A stretch of 46,609 nt of DNA, taken from NCBI GenBank assembly GCA_002101225.1, contig LWTN01000236.1:1-46609 (forward strand). The letters are read 5' to 3'. Source of the stretch: Cycloclasticus sp. symbiont of Poecilosclerida sp. M. Lineage in GTDB: Bacteria; Pseudomonadota; Gammaproteobacteria; Methylococcales; Cycloclasticaceae. Shown piece after piece: positions 9,053-15,182 of the stretch; position 1 is the stretch's first letter; the number at the start of each line of letters is the position of its first letter. Made by a program: the position numbers and the translations under genes. A model generated the notes under the pieces. The model did no database searches, had not been told where the DNA came from, and was given only the letters and a program-made list of their open reading frames with translations.

Positions 9053-9994
9053 ATGAATAAGACTTTTAAGAAAAACCTTTTGAGTGCAGCGACTATAGCA
9101 GCATTAACAACAACCGGTATGAGTGTGCAAGCAGCAGATTGGACTATTATACAGAACTTTAACGGCGCGACCTCACCAGTGCTAGACCAAGGTAACACAA
9201 CCTTAGTTACCGACTCTACCCAAGCAATTAACAGTATTGCGCTTAATTTAACGACTCCCGATGATCTGTTGAATGGTTCAAGCCAAGATGTGTCATTAAA
9301 TGGCAGTGCTAGTGTTGTCTTGACGCAGGGTGGTTCTGCTAATGTTCGAGCAACACAGGCATTGAATAATATCGTTGCAGATAATGTAGGTACGGGGCTT
9401 GTAAGTGCTGTGCTACAAACGATTTCAACGTCGCCAACTCTCACCACCCTAAGCCAAACCAGTGTGGGTGGAAGTGATAACGTACAAGCCATCAATAATG
9501 TAGACGCTCAGAACAGCATATTGGGGCTAAGCCAAACTTACGTGCCAGGTACTACGCTTAACCTTAATCAGGTAGATACAACCTCAGCCCGTGATCAGCA
9601 AGCAATAAACCGCGCTGAACTGACCGCAGATGGTGATGTAACGGGCATTTTACAAACCGCTACGGGAGCATCTGGGGCAACCACCTTTGAGCAAACAGGC
9701 ACTGCAGTTGGCCTTGTTCAGGCGGGCAACTTGATTGATATAGGTACTGGAAACAGTATTACAGGTGCGACAAATGTTGATCAACAGGTGTTTACCGGCG
9801 GTGTGACAACAATCCTAAACCAAACATCAAATACAGCACGCCAAGCACTTAATGCAATTGTTTATCTTACATCAGATGCTGCCTCGAATACAGAACAGGA
9901 ATTAACGCTTTCTGGTGCAACGACAACCTTTACCCAAAACGACACTACTAGCAGTGCTCAAGCAGGTAATTATGTAGGTACGAAGGGTACCTAA
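9053..9994 (+). CDS. Secreted curlin-like repeat protein, candidate amyloid subunit 1
   Basis: A 313-residue protein with a Sec signal peptide (about 1-28, cleavage after SVQA). The mature part starts ADWTIIQN and contains Q-A-x-N motifs at residues 57, 102, 145, 183, 223, 264 and 303, spaced 38-45 apart. Each lies after a T-T/L-x-x-Q strand, for example TTLSQ...NVQAIN. It is rich in Thr, Ser, Asn, Gln and Gly, nearly free of Lys after the signal, and has no Cys. Regular Gln/Asn ladders of this kind are seen in curlin-type beta-solenoid amyloids, though this is not the canonical 22-residue CsgA repeat. I start at the ATG at 9053 (GGAG at 9039-9042), not the TTG at 9023. It is the first gene of the operon and shares its mature N-terminus pattern with the fourth gene. 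Confidence 0.75.
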   Translation: MNKTFKKNLLSAATIAALTTTGMSVQAADWTIIQNFNGATSPVLDQGNTTLVTDSTQAINSIALNLTTPDDLLNGSSQDVSLNGSASVVLTQGGSANVRATQALNNIVADNVGTGLVSAVLQTISTSPTLTTLSQTSVGGSDNVQAINNVDAQNSILGLSQTYVPGTTLNLNQVDTTSARDQQAINRAELTADGDVTGILQTATGASGATTFEQTGTAVGLVQAGNLIDIGTGNSITGATNVDQQVFTGGVTTILNQTSNTARQALNAIVYLTSDAASNTEQELTLSGATTTFTQNDTTSSAQAGNYVGTKGT

Positions 9995-10006
9995 TCACCT
10001 TTCTCT

Positions 10007-10067
10007 AAAGGCTCTGTGCGGGGGTGTGTTTAATTTAATGTTTTTAGCACCTTGGCATAGAGCTTTT
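10007..10067 (+). other. Long imperfect RNA hairpin between operon genes 1 and 2
   Basis: AAAGGCTCTGTGC (10007-10019) can pair with GCATAGAGCTTTT (10055-10067) over 13 positions including two G-U pairs, with a 35-nt loop. It lies 13 bp after the stop of the first subunit gene and ends 18 bp before the next start. It lacks an immediate long T-tract, so a leaky terminator, RNA-processing or mRNA-stabilising element is more likely than a strict terminator. Such elements often set a high ratio of structural subunit to accessory proteins. Confidence 0.5.
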
Positions 10068-10085
10068 ATAATTTAAGGAGGTGTT

Positions 10086-10526
10086 GTGAGGCAATGCTTA
10101 CAACAGAGTGTTAAATCAGCGATGATGTTTTTTTGCTTGATATTGTTAACAATATCAAGCCTCGGCTTTTCGTCCTTGGCTCAATCCGAGGAAAGACGCG
10201 ATAATTGGCACAGTACCCTACCTGGGTTCCCCGAAGTGCCTTTAAACCTCCGCAGTGTAAATGAGGCGAATCAGATTAGTCGATCGTCGCGACGAATAGG
10301 CAGAGTGACTACAATTAATACCCCCCGCTTTGGCGTGGTTCAGGGGTTTAGAGTAACAGCACCAGACGGCTCGGTTTTTTTCGTGGATAACATTCAGTCA
10401 CCTAATTGTGCAGTATATGCACGGTATGTTGATCGCGGCTTTAGCAATACAGATTTCACGGTTGTCCCTAGAGCTAATACCAATAGCGTTAGTATTGGTA
10501 GTATTAATTTCGATAATTGCCGCTAA
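10086..10526 (+). CDS. Small secreted protein of the amyloid-like operon, two cysteines
   Basis: I do not recognise this family. The 146-residue product has a Sec signal peptide (hydrophobic core about 12-30, likely cleavage near FSSLAQ). The mature domain of about 113 residues has exactly two cysteines, Cys108 and Cys145, which probably form a disulfide in the periplasm. A central stretch (about 80-110, with GFRVTAPDGSVFFVDN) looks like beta-strands. The start is GTG with an unusually perfect AAGGAGG 4 bp upstream. Position between a fibre subunit and the CsgG-like lipoprotein suggests a chaperone, nucleator or adaptor comparable in role, not visibly in sequence, to CsgE, CsgF or HfaA. Confidence 0.7.
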   Translation: MRQCLQQSVKSAMMFFCLILLTISSLGFSSLAQSEERRDNWHSTLPGFPEVPLNLRSVNEANQISRSSRRIGRVTTINTPRFGVVQGFRVTAPDGSVFFVDNIQSPNCAVYARYVDRGFSNTDFTVVPRANTNSVSIGSINFDNCR

Positions 10527-10569
10527 CGATTAAAAGCATATACAAAAAAATAGGAATATTGGTGATAAA

Positions 10570-11985
10570 ATGAAAGGATTTTTTCCAATTGTAGCGATAG
10601 TATCCTGTTTAACAGGGTGTACCACTTATAGTATTAGCAAAATGGTAGAGGACTACCCCGTTAAAACACAAACCCAAATGAGTGGTGCACTACAATGTAT
10701 GGGAGGGAAGCTTAGAAATAATTCTGCCAATAACCCAGCTTACGTATTTTTAGTGCGTGATGTGATTGATGGCACGGTTAAAGAGGGTATGTATAACGAG
10801 GGTCCCTTAGCGGATGCAGGTAAAGTGCAACTGTCCAGTATCCTCAGTGCGCATACGATGCCTTCGTATGCGGTCATTGCAGATACGTTCCCAATGATAT
10901 TTTCATCTTTAGGTAATGAGGTGCTCGGGCTAAATCGCTATGGTATGCCAACAGATAGCAACATAAACAATTACTTATCCAAATTACTTGCTTATGTAAA
11001 TCTTAGCCGGCAACAAAGTGGTTTGCCACAAGTTAGCCGAATTATGCCATTGGTCATAGATGGTGCTTTTACACGCTTAGATGCTGCGCCAACAGTTTCC
11101 AGAGGCTATGGTCATAATGGCGGTTATCGTGGTGGAGATACAGAGGAGCGTAGCAGTGCCATTGATTTTGGTAAATCTATATCAGAACGTGCCATTACGT
11201 TGGTTTTGAATATTGTAGATCCACGTTTTAATACCATCGTTGGTACCGAATCATTTAACCTGACTTTCTATAACAACAGTAAAACAGCCCGATTCCGCGT
11301 GGGGATTAGCGATTTGTACTATGGATTTTCTAACACCGACGTGGTTGCAGAAAGTGTTCATGCAGCACAGCAAGCCTTACTAGATGCAGCAGCGGTTTGG
11401 ATTTTAGATAACGCGTATAAAAATAATGTTGCTTTTGAGGATTGTTTTAGCAGCCCAGAAGAAGCTGCTTTAGGGGCTGATGTGAGGACTAAACCAACAA
11501 CCCCACAATCTAAAGCAGCACCAGAAGCAGCACCAGAAGCAGCACCAGAAGCAGCACCAGAAGCAGCACCAGAAGCAGCACCAGAAGCAGCACCAGAAGC
11601 AGCACCAGAAGCAGCACCAGAAGCAGCACCAGAAGCAGCCAACAGTGACGCAGATGATAGCCATGCAGATCGTGTTGACAGTGAAGTAGCTGCAGCCACA
11701 GGTAAGAACAACGACATATCTGAAAAAACTGATGTGACTGAGTCGCCAGCAGATGCTGAACTACCTGTGAACGTTAAAGTAGTCACAACAGATAGTGTCA
11801 AAATGCGTGCCGAAGCGGTAACTGGAAACCTTATCAAATTCTTCGAAGCGGGTGAACATGTCGCCCTAATTGGAGTTTCAAAGAATGGTGACTGGAGTTT
11901 GGTTTATGATTCGGAAAAGCAGGAAGGCTGGGTTGCTTCTAAATATTTGAAACCATTAGGTGTAATCCCCCCAATAAATAATTAG
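10570..11985 (+). CDS. CsgG/HfaB-like lipoprotein with AAPE repeat linker and SH3 domain
   Basis: A 471-residue lipoprotein (LTG-Cys17). Residues about 30-300 resemble the CsgG/HfaB group: an early ALQCM, then VFLVRDVIDGTVKEG, a nucleotide-free alpha/beta layout, and a late helix AAQQALLDAAAVWILDNAY like the C-terminal helix of CsgG. CsgG forms the outer-membrane channel that exports curli subunits. Here the domain is followed by ten tandem AAPE units (316-355), an acidic spacer and a bacterial SH3 domain (about 400-467, ending in GWVASKYL) that could bind peptidoglycan. The C-terminal extension is not part of classical CsgG. The last eight codons lie inside a 24-bp sequence identical to the IS3 left end, so the natural C-terminus may have been changed. 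The CsgG relationship is judged by eye and should be treated as probable. Confidence 0.6.
   Translation: MKGFFPIVAIVSCLTGCTTYSISKMVEDYPVKTQTQMSGALQCMGGKLRNNSANNPAYVFLVRDVIDGTVKEGMYNEGPLADAGKVQLSSILSAHTMPSYAVIADTFPMIFSSLGNEVLGLNRYGMPTDSNINNYLSKLLAYVNLSRQQSGLPQVSRIMPLVIDGAFTRLDAAPTVSRGYGHNGGYRGGDTEERSSAIDFGKSISERAITLVLNIVDPRFNTIVGTESFNLTFYNNSKTARFRVGISDLYYGFSNTDVVAESVHAAQQALLDAAAVWILDNAYKNNVAFEDCFSSPEEAALGADVRTKPTTPQSKAAPEAAPEAAPEAAPEAAPEAAPEAAPEAAPEAAPEAAPEAANSDADDSHADRVDSEVAAATGKNNDISEKTDVTESPADAELPVNVKVVTTDSVKMRAEAVTGNLIKFFEAGEHVALIGVSKNGDWSLVYDSEKQEGWVASKYLKPLGVIPPINN
11515..11634 (+). repeat. Ten perfect 12-bp tandem repeats (AAPE linker)
   Basis: The unit GCAGCACCAGAA repeats ten times without a mismatch and encodes Ala-Ala-Pro-Glu, continuing briefly as GCAGCC. 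The lack of silent changes indicates recent expansion. Copy number is likely to vary between strains by slippage, always in frame because the unit is 12 bp. It separates the membrane-proximal domain from the SH3 domain. Confidence 0.97.
11960..11983 (+). repeat. Solitary copy of the IS3 left terminus inside a gene end
   Basis: The 24 bases here, starting GTGTAATCCCCCCAATAA, are identical to 13298-13321, the left end of the IS3 element plus one flanking base. They encode the last residues (GVIPPINN) of the CsgG-like protein, and its stop codon TAG spans the end of the match. It may be the scar of an earlier insertion and deletion by the same element. Confidence 0.85.
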
Positions 11986-12022
11986 CAACTTGCGTATATT
12001 ATTCCAAGCAGAAGGTCGCCAA

Positions 12023-12790
12023 ATGATGGGAAGAAAAATAGCCTTATCAATCTGTGTTTCAACGTTTTTAATAGCCTTTACTAACGCGTCAGCAAATGAT
12101 TGGAATGTGGTGCAGAATGCGCAGATAAACACTATAACGCTCAATCAAGGTAGCGCAGCAGCTACAGATAATTCACTACAAGGCGTTAATGTTGTTAATT
12201 TAGCAGCAGGGGATACGCTGTCTAATACCACTCAGACGACAGACTTTTCTGGTGGCGCTGTTTTTGAATTAAGGCAGTCAGGCGCAGGCAACAATAATGT
12301 GCAGTCGGTGAATATCGCCAGAGCATCAAGATTGACCGACATAACGCAACGGGTAACCGGGTTTGCAACGGCGCAAATGACACAGAATGTTACGGGTACT
12401 AATAATGTTCAAGCGTTGAATTATGCACGTTCAACATCAACAGCCGAAAATGTGACACAAGACGTTACAGGAGGCACAGTGACGATAACTAATACAGGAA
12501 CACCGGCAGATACTAACACCCAGGCACTTAATTATCTGCAATCCACCGGTGATGCCAGTGGCACTTTGAGTCAAAGCGTAACGCTTACTACTTTAAATGT
12601 CATCGGCAGTGCAGAGACCGGTAGTGTTCGCGGACAGGCGGCTAATGTATTGCTTGTGAATAATGCTGTCGCTGTGTCTGCCAGCGCTACAACGAACCAG
12701 AGCTTAGCTGTGGGTACGATAAATATAACACGTGATCCAGTATCTACTGCTCCTGTTGCTCTCTATCTTAACCGCATTATTGCTAATTAA
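12023..12790 (+). CDS. Secreted curlin-like repeat protein, candidate amyloid subunit 2
   Basis: A 255-residue paralogue of the first subunit. A signal peptide (about 1-24, NASA cleavage) precedes a mature start NDWNVVQN, matching ADWTIIQN. Q-x-x-N motifs occur at residues 53, 94, 130, 167 and 205, spaced 36-41. The second repeat, RQSGAGNNNVQSVNIA, is the closest match in the window to the curlin pattern Q-x-G-x-x-N...Q. No Cys follows the signal region. I use the ATG at 12023, with AGAAGG 8 bp upstream, in place of the TTG at 11990. It starts 37 bp after the CsgG-like gene and ends the operon. One of the two paralogues may be the nucleator and the other the major subunit. Confidence 0.75.
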   Translation: MMGRKIALSICVSTFLIAFTNASANDWNVVQNAQINTITLNQGSAAATDNSLQGVNVVNLAAGDTLSNTTQTTDFSGGAVFELRQSGAGNNNVQSVNIARASRLTDITQRVTGFATAQMTQNVTGTNNVQALNYARSTSTAENVTQDVTGGTVTITNTGTPADTNTQALNYLQSTGDASGTLSQSVTLTTLNVIGSAETGSVRGQAANVLLVNNAVAVSASATTNQSLAVGTINITRDPVSTAPVALYLNRIIAN

Positions 12791-12805
12791 GTATTGGGCA
12801 TGAGT

Positions 12806-13018
12806 CAGGAAAAGATAAAAGGGTCAGATGAGGTCTTAAAAAGCGAGTCCAATTTAAGCATTGTTGATAATTTCCGTCGAACGGTTTTCCTGATTTTAAT
12901 ACGCCATAAGCAGGCACTAACAGTTTCCGCATAACGGCAATTAGGGCTGCTTTTTTGGGGTTTCTTTTTTGGCCTGTAAGGGATGGTATAAATCCATCAT
13001 TTGTTGGTTGAACCTATT
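12806..13018 (-). pseudogene. IS110-family transposase, C-terminal remnant
   Basis: Reading leftward, RFNQQMMDLYHPLQAKK is followed, after a one-base loss in an A-run near 12980, by KKAALIAVMRKLLVPAYGVL and SGKPFDGNY. The KKAL-x-A-x-MRKLL block is the conserved C-terminal end of IS110/IS1111 transposases. Further frame slips follow before a stop near 12806. Nothing of the DEDD catalytic domain is present. It lies between the amyloid operon and a phosphofructokinase fragment. Confidence 0.8.
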
Positions 13019-13024
13019 GTTGCC

Positions 13025-13298
13025 GGCATGATTAAGTCTGCGTATGGTTACAAATACCACTGGGCCGTGGTATATTATTTACAACGCGCCCTCGACATAC
13101 CGCATCAAAGACAGACGTTGAGCAAGTATACTACGTCATGGGAAAGGCCGCTTTAGAGTCGGCACTTGATGGTGAAACCGCCGTCATGCCGACTATTGTT
13201 CGCACTTGCAATAAACCCTTATCAATGGGGAATTGGCACAGGAGAACTAAAAGATGTTGCCAATATGGAACAAAAATTACCGCCTGACTATATCAGTG
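13025..13298 (+). pseudogene. PPi-type 6-phosphofructokinase, C-terminal fragment
   Basis: In shifting frames this encodes YGYKYHWAVVYYLQRA, then HIASKTDVEQ, YYVMGKAALESALDGETAVM and PTIVRTCN, ending with VANMEQKLPPDYIS. These match the C-terminal half of pyrophosphate-dependent or PfkA-like phosphofructokinases. At least three indels break it, and the gene is cut at 13298/13299 by the left end of IS3. The expected continuation is not found on the right side of the IS, so flanking DNA was deleted. It is non-functional. Confidence 0.8.
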
Positions 13299-13377
13299 TG
13301 TAATCCCCCCAATAAATAATTGGAGTTTTAAGTAGAAAATTCTCATAATCTAAACAGAGGACTTTTCTATGACTAGG

Positions 13378-13654
13378 TGCCCCTTGAGGGTAAAACATCA
13401 CGCTACACAGACAGTCAGATTTTGGCGATTTTGAAACAAAACGAAGCAGGTATTGCTGTACCTGATCTCTGCCGTGAGCACGGCATGAGTTCCGCCAGCT
13501 TTTATAAGTGGCGCGCTAAATTTGGTGTATGGATGCTTCCATGATGAAGCGCATGAAACAGCTTGAAGATGAAAATCGACGTCTCAAGAAGATGTACGCC
13601 GAAGAAAAGCTAAAGGCAGAAATCGCCCGCGAGGCCATTGAAAAAAAGTGGTAA
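13378..13654 (+). pseudogene. IS3 orfA (helix-turn-helix), frameshifted
   Basis: This reads KTSRYTDSQILAILKQ then LCREHGMSSASFYKWRAKFG, the DNA-binding helix-turn-helix of IS3 OrfA. It then loses one base near 13527 (where GGMDASM would be expected) and hits a stop. The next frame continues MMKRMKQLEDENRRLKKMYA, the leucine-zipper region, to the TAA at 13652-13654. The start is also unclear: the ATG at 13369 is out of frame with the homology. OrfA is probably inactive, which would silence the IS. Confidence 0.85.
13642..13648 (+). promoter_or_regulatory. Programmed -1 frameshift site of IS3
   Basis: A AAA AAG at the end of orfA fits the X XXY YYZ slippery heptamer. Slipping back one base joins the orfA frame (stop at 13654) to the orfB frame (GTG GTA AAG from 13648), giving the OrfAB transposase, as known for IS3 elements. 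Confidence 0.8.
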
Positions 13655-14472
13655 AGCCATCTCGACGTAAAGAGATGGCGCATCATGCAGTATCTGAATA
13701 CACAACCAGCATTCGTGTTGCTTGTGATGTATTCTCTATCAGCGAAACCTGTTATCGCTATACCGCAAAACTTAGTGATGAAAATGCCGAAATAGCTGAT
13801 TGGTTATTGCGGCTAAGTCTCACCCACAAACGCTGGGGGTTTGGCCTGATCTATTTCTACCTACGCAACATCAAGGGCTTCACTTGGAACCATAAACGCG
13901 TCTATCGCATTTACAGAGAGCTTGAATTGAATCTACGCATAAAGCCTAGACGACGCATTAAAAGAGATAAACCTGAAGCACTCAGCGTACCTGAACAGAT
14001 CAATCAAGTTTGGTCTATGGACTTTATGAGCGATAGCTTGATGGATGGTCGAAGACTTCGCACATTTAATGTTATTGATGACTTTAACCGTGAAGGCTTA
14101 GGCATTGATGTTGATTTTTCAATGCCAAGCACGCGAGTTATCCGCTCACTTGAACAAATCATCCAATGGCGAGGCAAGCCATCTGCTATTCGGTGTGACA
14201 ATGGCCCTGAGTACATCAGTCAAACTTTTCGGGACTGGACAATAAAGCATCAAATTACGTTACTTTATATTCAGCCCGGGAAGCCAACACAAAATGCTTA
14301 TATCGAACGTTTTAATCGTACAGCCCGGCATGAATGGTTAGATTTACATCTTTTTAAATCAATAGCAGATGCCCAAAACTTGGCCACAGAATGGCTTTGG
14401 ACATATAATAATGAACGACCTCATACAGCGATAGGTGGTGTGCCACCTAGGTATTTGCTGAATGTGGCTTAA
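13648..14472 (+). CDS. IS3-family transposase OrfB (DDE)
   Basis: The 274 residues contain the rve integrase core: Asp in VWSMDFMSD (about 127), Asp in IRCDNGPEY (about 190) and Glu in NAYIERFNRT (about 225), the DDE triad with the usual IS3 spacing. An N-terminal HTH_21 region (HKRWGFGLIYFYLRN) precedes it. The first codon is GTG immediately after the slippery site, so the product is likely made mainly as an OrfAB fusion. The orf itself is intact, but orfA is not. Confidence 0.93.
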   Translation: MVKPSRRKEMAHHAVSEYTTSIRVACDVFSISETCYRYTAKLSDENAEIADWLLRLSLTHKRWGFGLIYFYLRNIKGFTWNHKRVYRIYRELELNLRIKPRRRIKRDKPEALSVPEQINQVWSMDFMSDSLMDGRRLRTFNVIDDFNREGLGIDVDFSMPSTRVIRSLEQIIQWRGKPSAIRCDNGPEYISQTFRDWTIKHQITLLYIQPGKPTQNAYIERFNRTARHEWLDLHLFKSIADAQNLATEWLWTYNNERPHTAIGGVPPRYLLNVA

Positions 14473-14511
14473 CCTCTACTTTTAACTTCGGTTATGAATG
14501 GGGGGATTACA

Positions 14512-14685
14512 GGTTCAGCTTTTTCAAAGACTGTAATTGCAATATCGCTTTATCAATTTTTGACTCTGTGACATGCTCAAGCGCGGACATAAGAAGCTTT
14601 TCTGAGCGAAAGCTTAAAAGATTTATTTGTATTGTTACCTGCACGTTCTTCTGCCGACTCTGCTATTTGTATCACTAAAACAAGC
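14512..14685 (-). other. Coding-like remnant of unknown origin
   Basis: The stretch right of IS3 reads on the minus strand as QINLLSFRSEKLLMSALEHV then TESKIDKAILQLQSLKKLN without a stop, ending at the IS3 border. The composition is protein-like. The end faintly recalls the C-terminal ACT-type tail of homoserine dehydrogenases, but the match is too short to name. It is probably a gene fragment cut by IS3. Confidence 0.35.
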
Positions 14686-14712
14686 AAAAAGGCCGAGCAA
14701 GCGGCCTTTTTT
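14686..14712. terminator. Bidirectional intrinsic terminator
   Basis: AAAAAGGCCG, the loop AGCAAG, then CGGCCTTTTTT: a 5-bp GC stem extended by A-T pairs and followed by six T. It works in principle on both strands. It would stop reading through from IS3 towards rnpB and from the truncated NTF2-like gene in the other direction. Confidence 0.85.
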
Positions 14713-14740
14713 AAGACTGAAACCATCTTGTTTTCAAATG

Positions 14741-14769
14741 TAAGTGGTGCACTTATTATGCGAATCTAG
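14741..14769 (+). repeat. IS30-like terminal repeat remnant
   Basis: GTGGTGCACTTATTATGCGA followed by ATCTAGG shares its first 13 bases and a GAATC block with the end of the IS30 element at 194-222, in the same orientation. No IS30 transposase sequence adjoins it. It directly precedes the truncated 3' end of the NTF2-like gene and may mark where an IS30 copy once cut that gene. Confidence 0.5.
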
Positions 14770-14799
14770 GATTTTTAACTGCTTACGAACTCTATCCTT

Positions 14800-15078
14800 T
14801 TAAGTGTTTGAGCGATATCTTTGCACAAACCTAACAACAGCTTCGTTATTACTGTTAAGTACTACTTTCACATCACTCAATAGAACTTCAATAAACTTAG
14901 GTTTACTCAACTTCTTCTTACGGCTTACTTTCCATTGCGAAAACTCCAAATTAGGTGGCAATATCAATGCTGTTGAATAACTCTGTAAATACTTATCAAA
15001 ATCTTGAGCTACCCATGCGCTCGCCCAGTTATTAACTGCTAGCTCTAATTCTACGCTCATCTTATTAAACCCATTCAC
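14800..15078 (-). pseudogene. NTF2-like (Cds6-type) domain fragment
   Basis: The 92 residues contain NNWASAWVAQDFDKYLQSYS, later ILPPNLEFSQWKVSRKKKL and VVRFVQRYRS. This W-x-x-AW-s-x-qD-x-x-x-YL...F-x-QxY-xS pattern is that of the C-terminal NTF2-like domain found after TPR or L,D-transpeptidase modules in envelope proteins. It stops at RYRSNT, where intact relatives continue for another strand or two, and has no N-terminal partner. The frame is open further upstream to about 15137 without a convincing start. It is probably a fragment trapped between the IS30-like end and the island's right end. Confidence 0.55.
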
Positions 15079-15153
15079 CTGCGCTATAGTGCAATATCTT
15101 TCTGAACTTATACATACAGCAACATTTATCCCTTAAAATTGTTTCCCCAAAGT

Positions 15154-15178
15154 TAAAAGCGGACATGACTACTTTGGG
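15154..15178 (-). repeat. Right terminal inverted repeat of the island
   Basis: The reverse complement reads CCCAAAGTAGTCATGTCCGC then TTTTA, matching 8430-8454 at 20 of 25 positions. All mismatches fall in a 4-base variable block and one single site. It lies 4 bp inside the right copy of the direct repeat. Confidence 0.85.
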
Positions 15179-15182
15179 CTAA

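Larger units (their letters stand above)
13299..14511 (+). mobile_element. IS3-family insertion sequence
   Basis: A 1213-bp element bounded by inverted ends: TGTAATCCCCCCA on the left and its complement TGGGGGGATTACA on the right, with looser similarity continuing inward. It contains orfA and orfB in the IS3 arrangement with a slippery frameshift site. I see no clear 3-5 bp target duplication (left flank ...CAGTG, right flank GGTTC...), consistent with a deletion next to the element. A second copy of the left end lies at 11960-11983. Confidence 0.92.
8425..15182. mobile_element. Transposon-like island between rsmI and rnpB carrying an amyloid-like operon
   Basis: The unit is bounded by a perfect 19-bp direct repeat and by inverted ends just inside it (8430-8454 against the complement of 15154-15178; 20 of 25 identical). 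The left end carries the 3' part of a decayed ISNCY-type transposase oriented leftward. Inside are the four-gene secretion/amyloid operon (9053-12790), IS110 and phosphofructokinase fragments, an IS3 element, an IS30-like end and a truncated NTF2-like gene. It could be one insertion sequence whose middle was replaced by cargo, or two related ends acting as a composite. No intact transposase for the outer ends remains, so it is probably immobile on its own. Confidence 0.75.

Noticed and set aside
11515-11634. CRISPR array or satellite
   Set aside because: Units are contiguous 12-mers without spacers and lie in frame within a gene.
11358-11837. Reverse-strand ORFs rich in AASG or CCFW repeats
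   Set aside because: They are mirror readings of the 12-bp AAPE-coding repeat and have no start context or homology of their own.
9053-12790. Fap-type (FapB/FapC) functional amyloid operon
   Set aside because: No FapF-like porin, FapD protease or FapA is present, and the export candidate is a CsgG-like lipoprotein instead of a trimeric porin.
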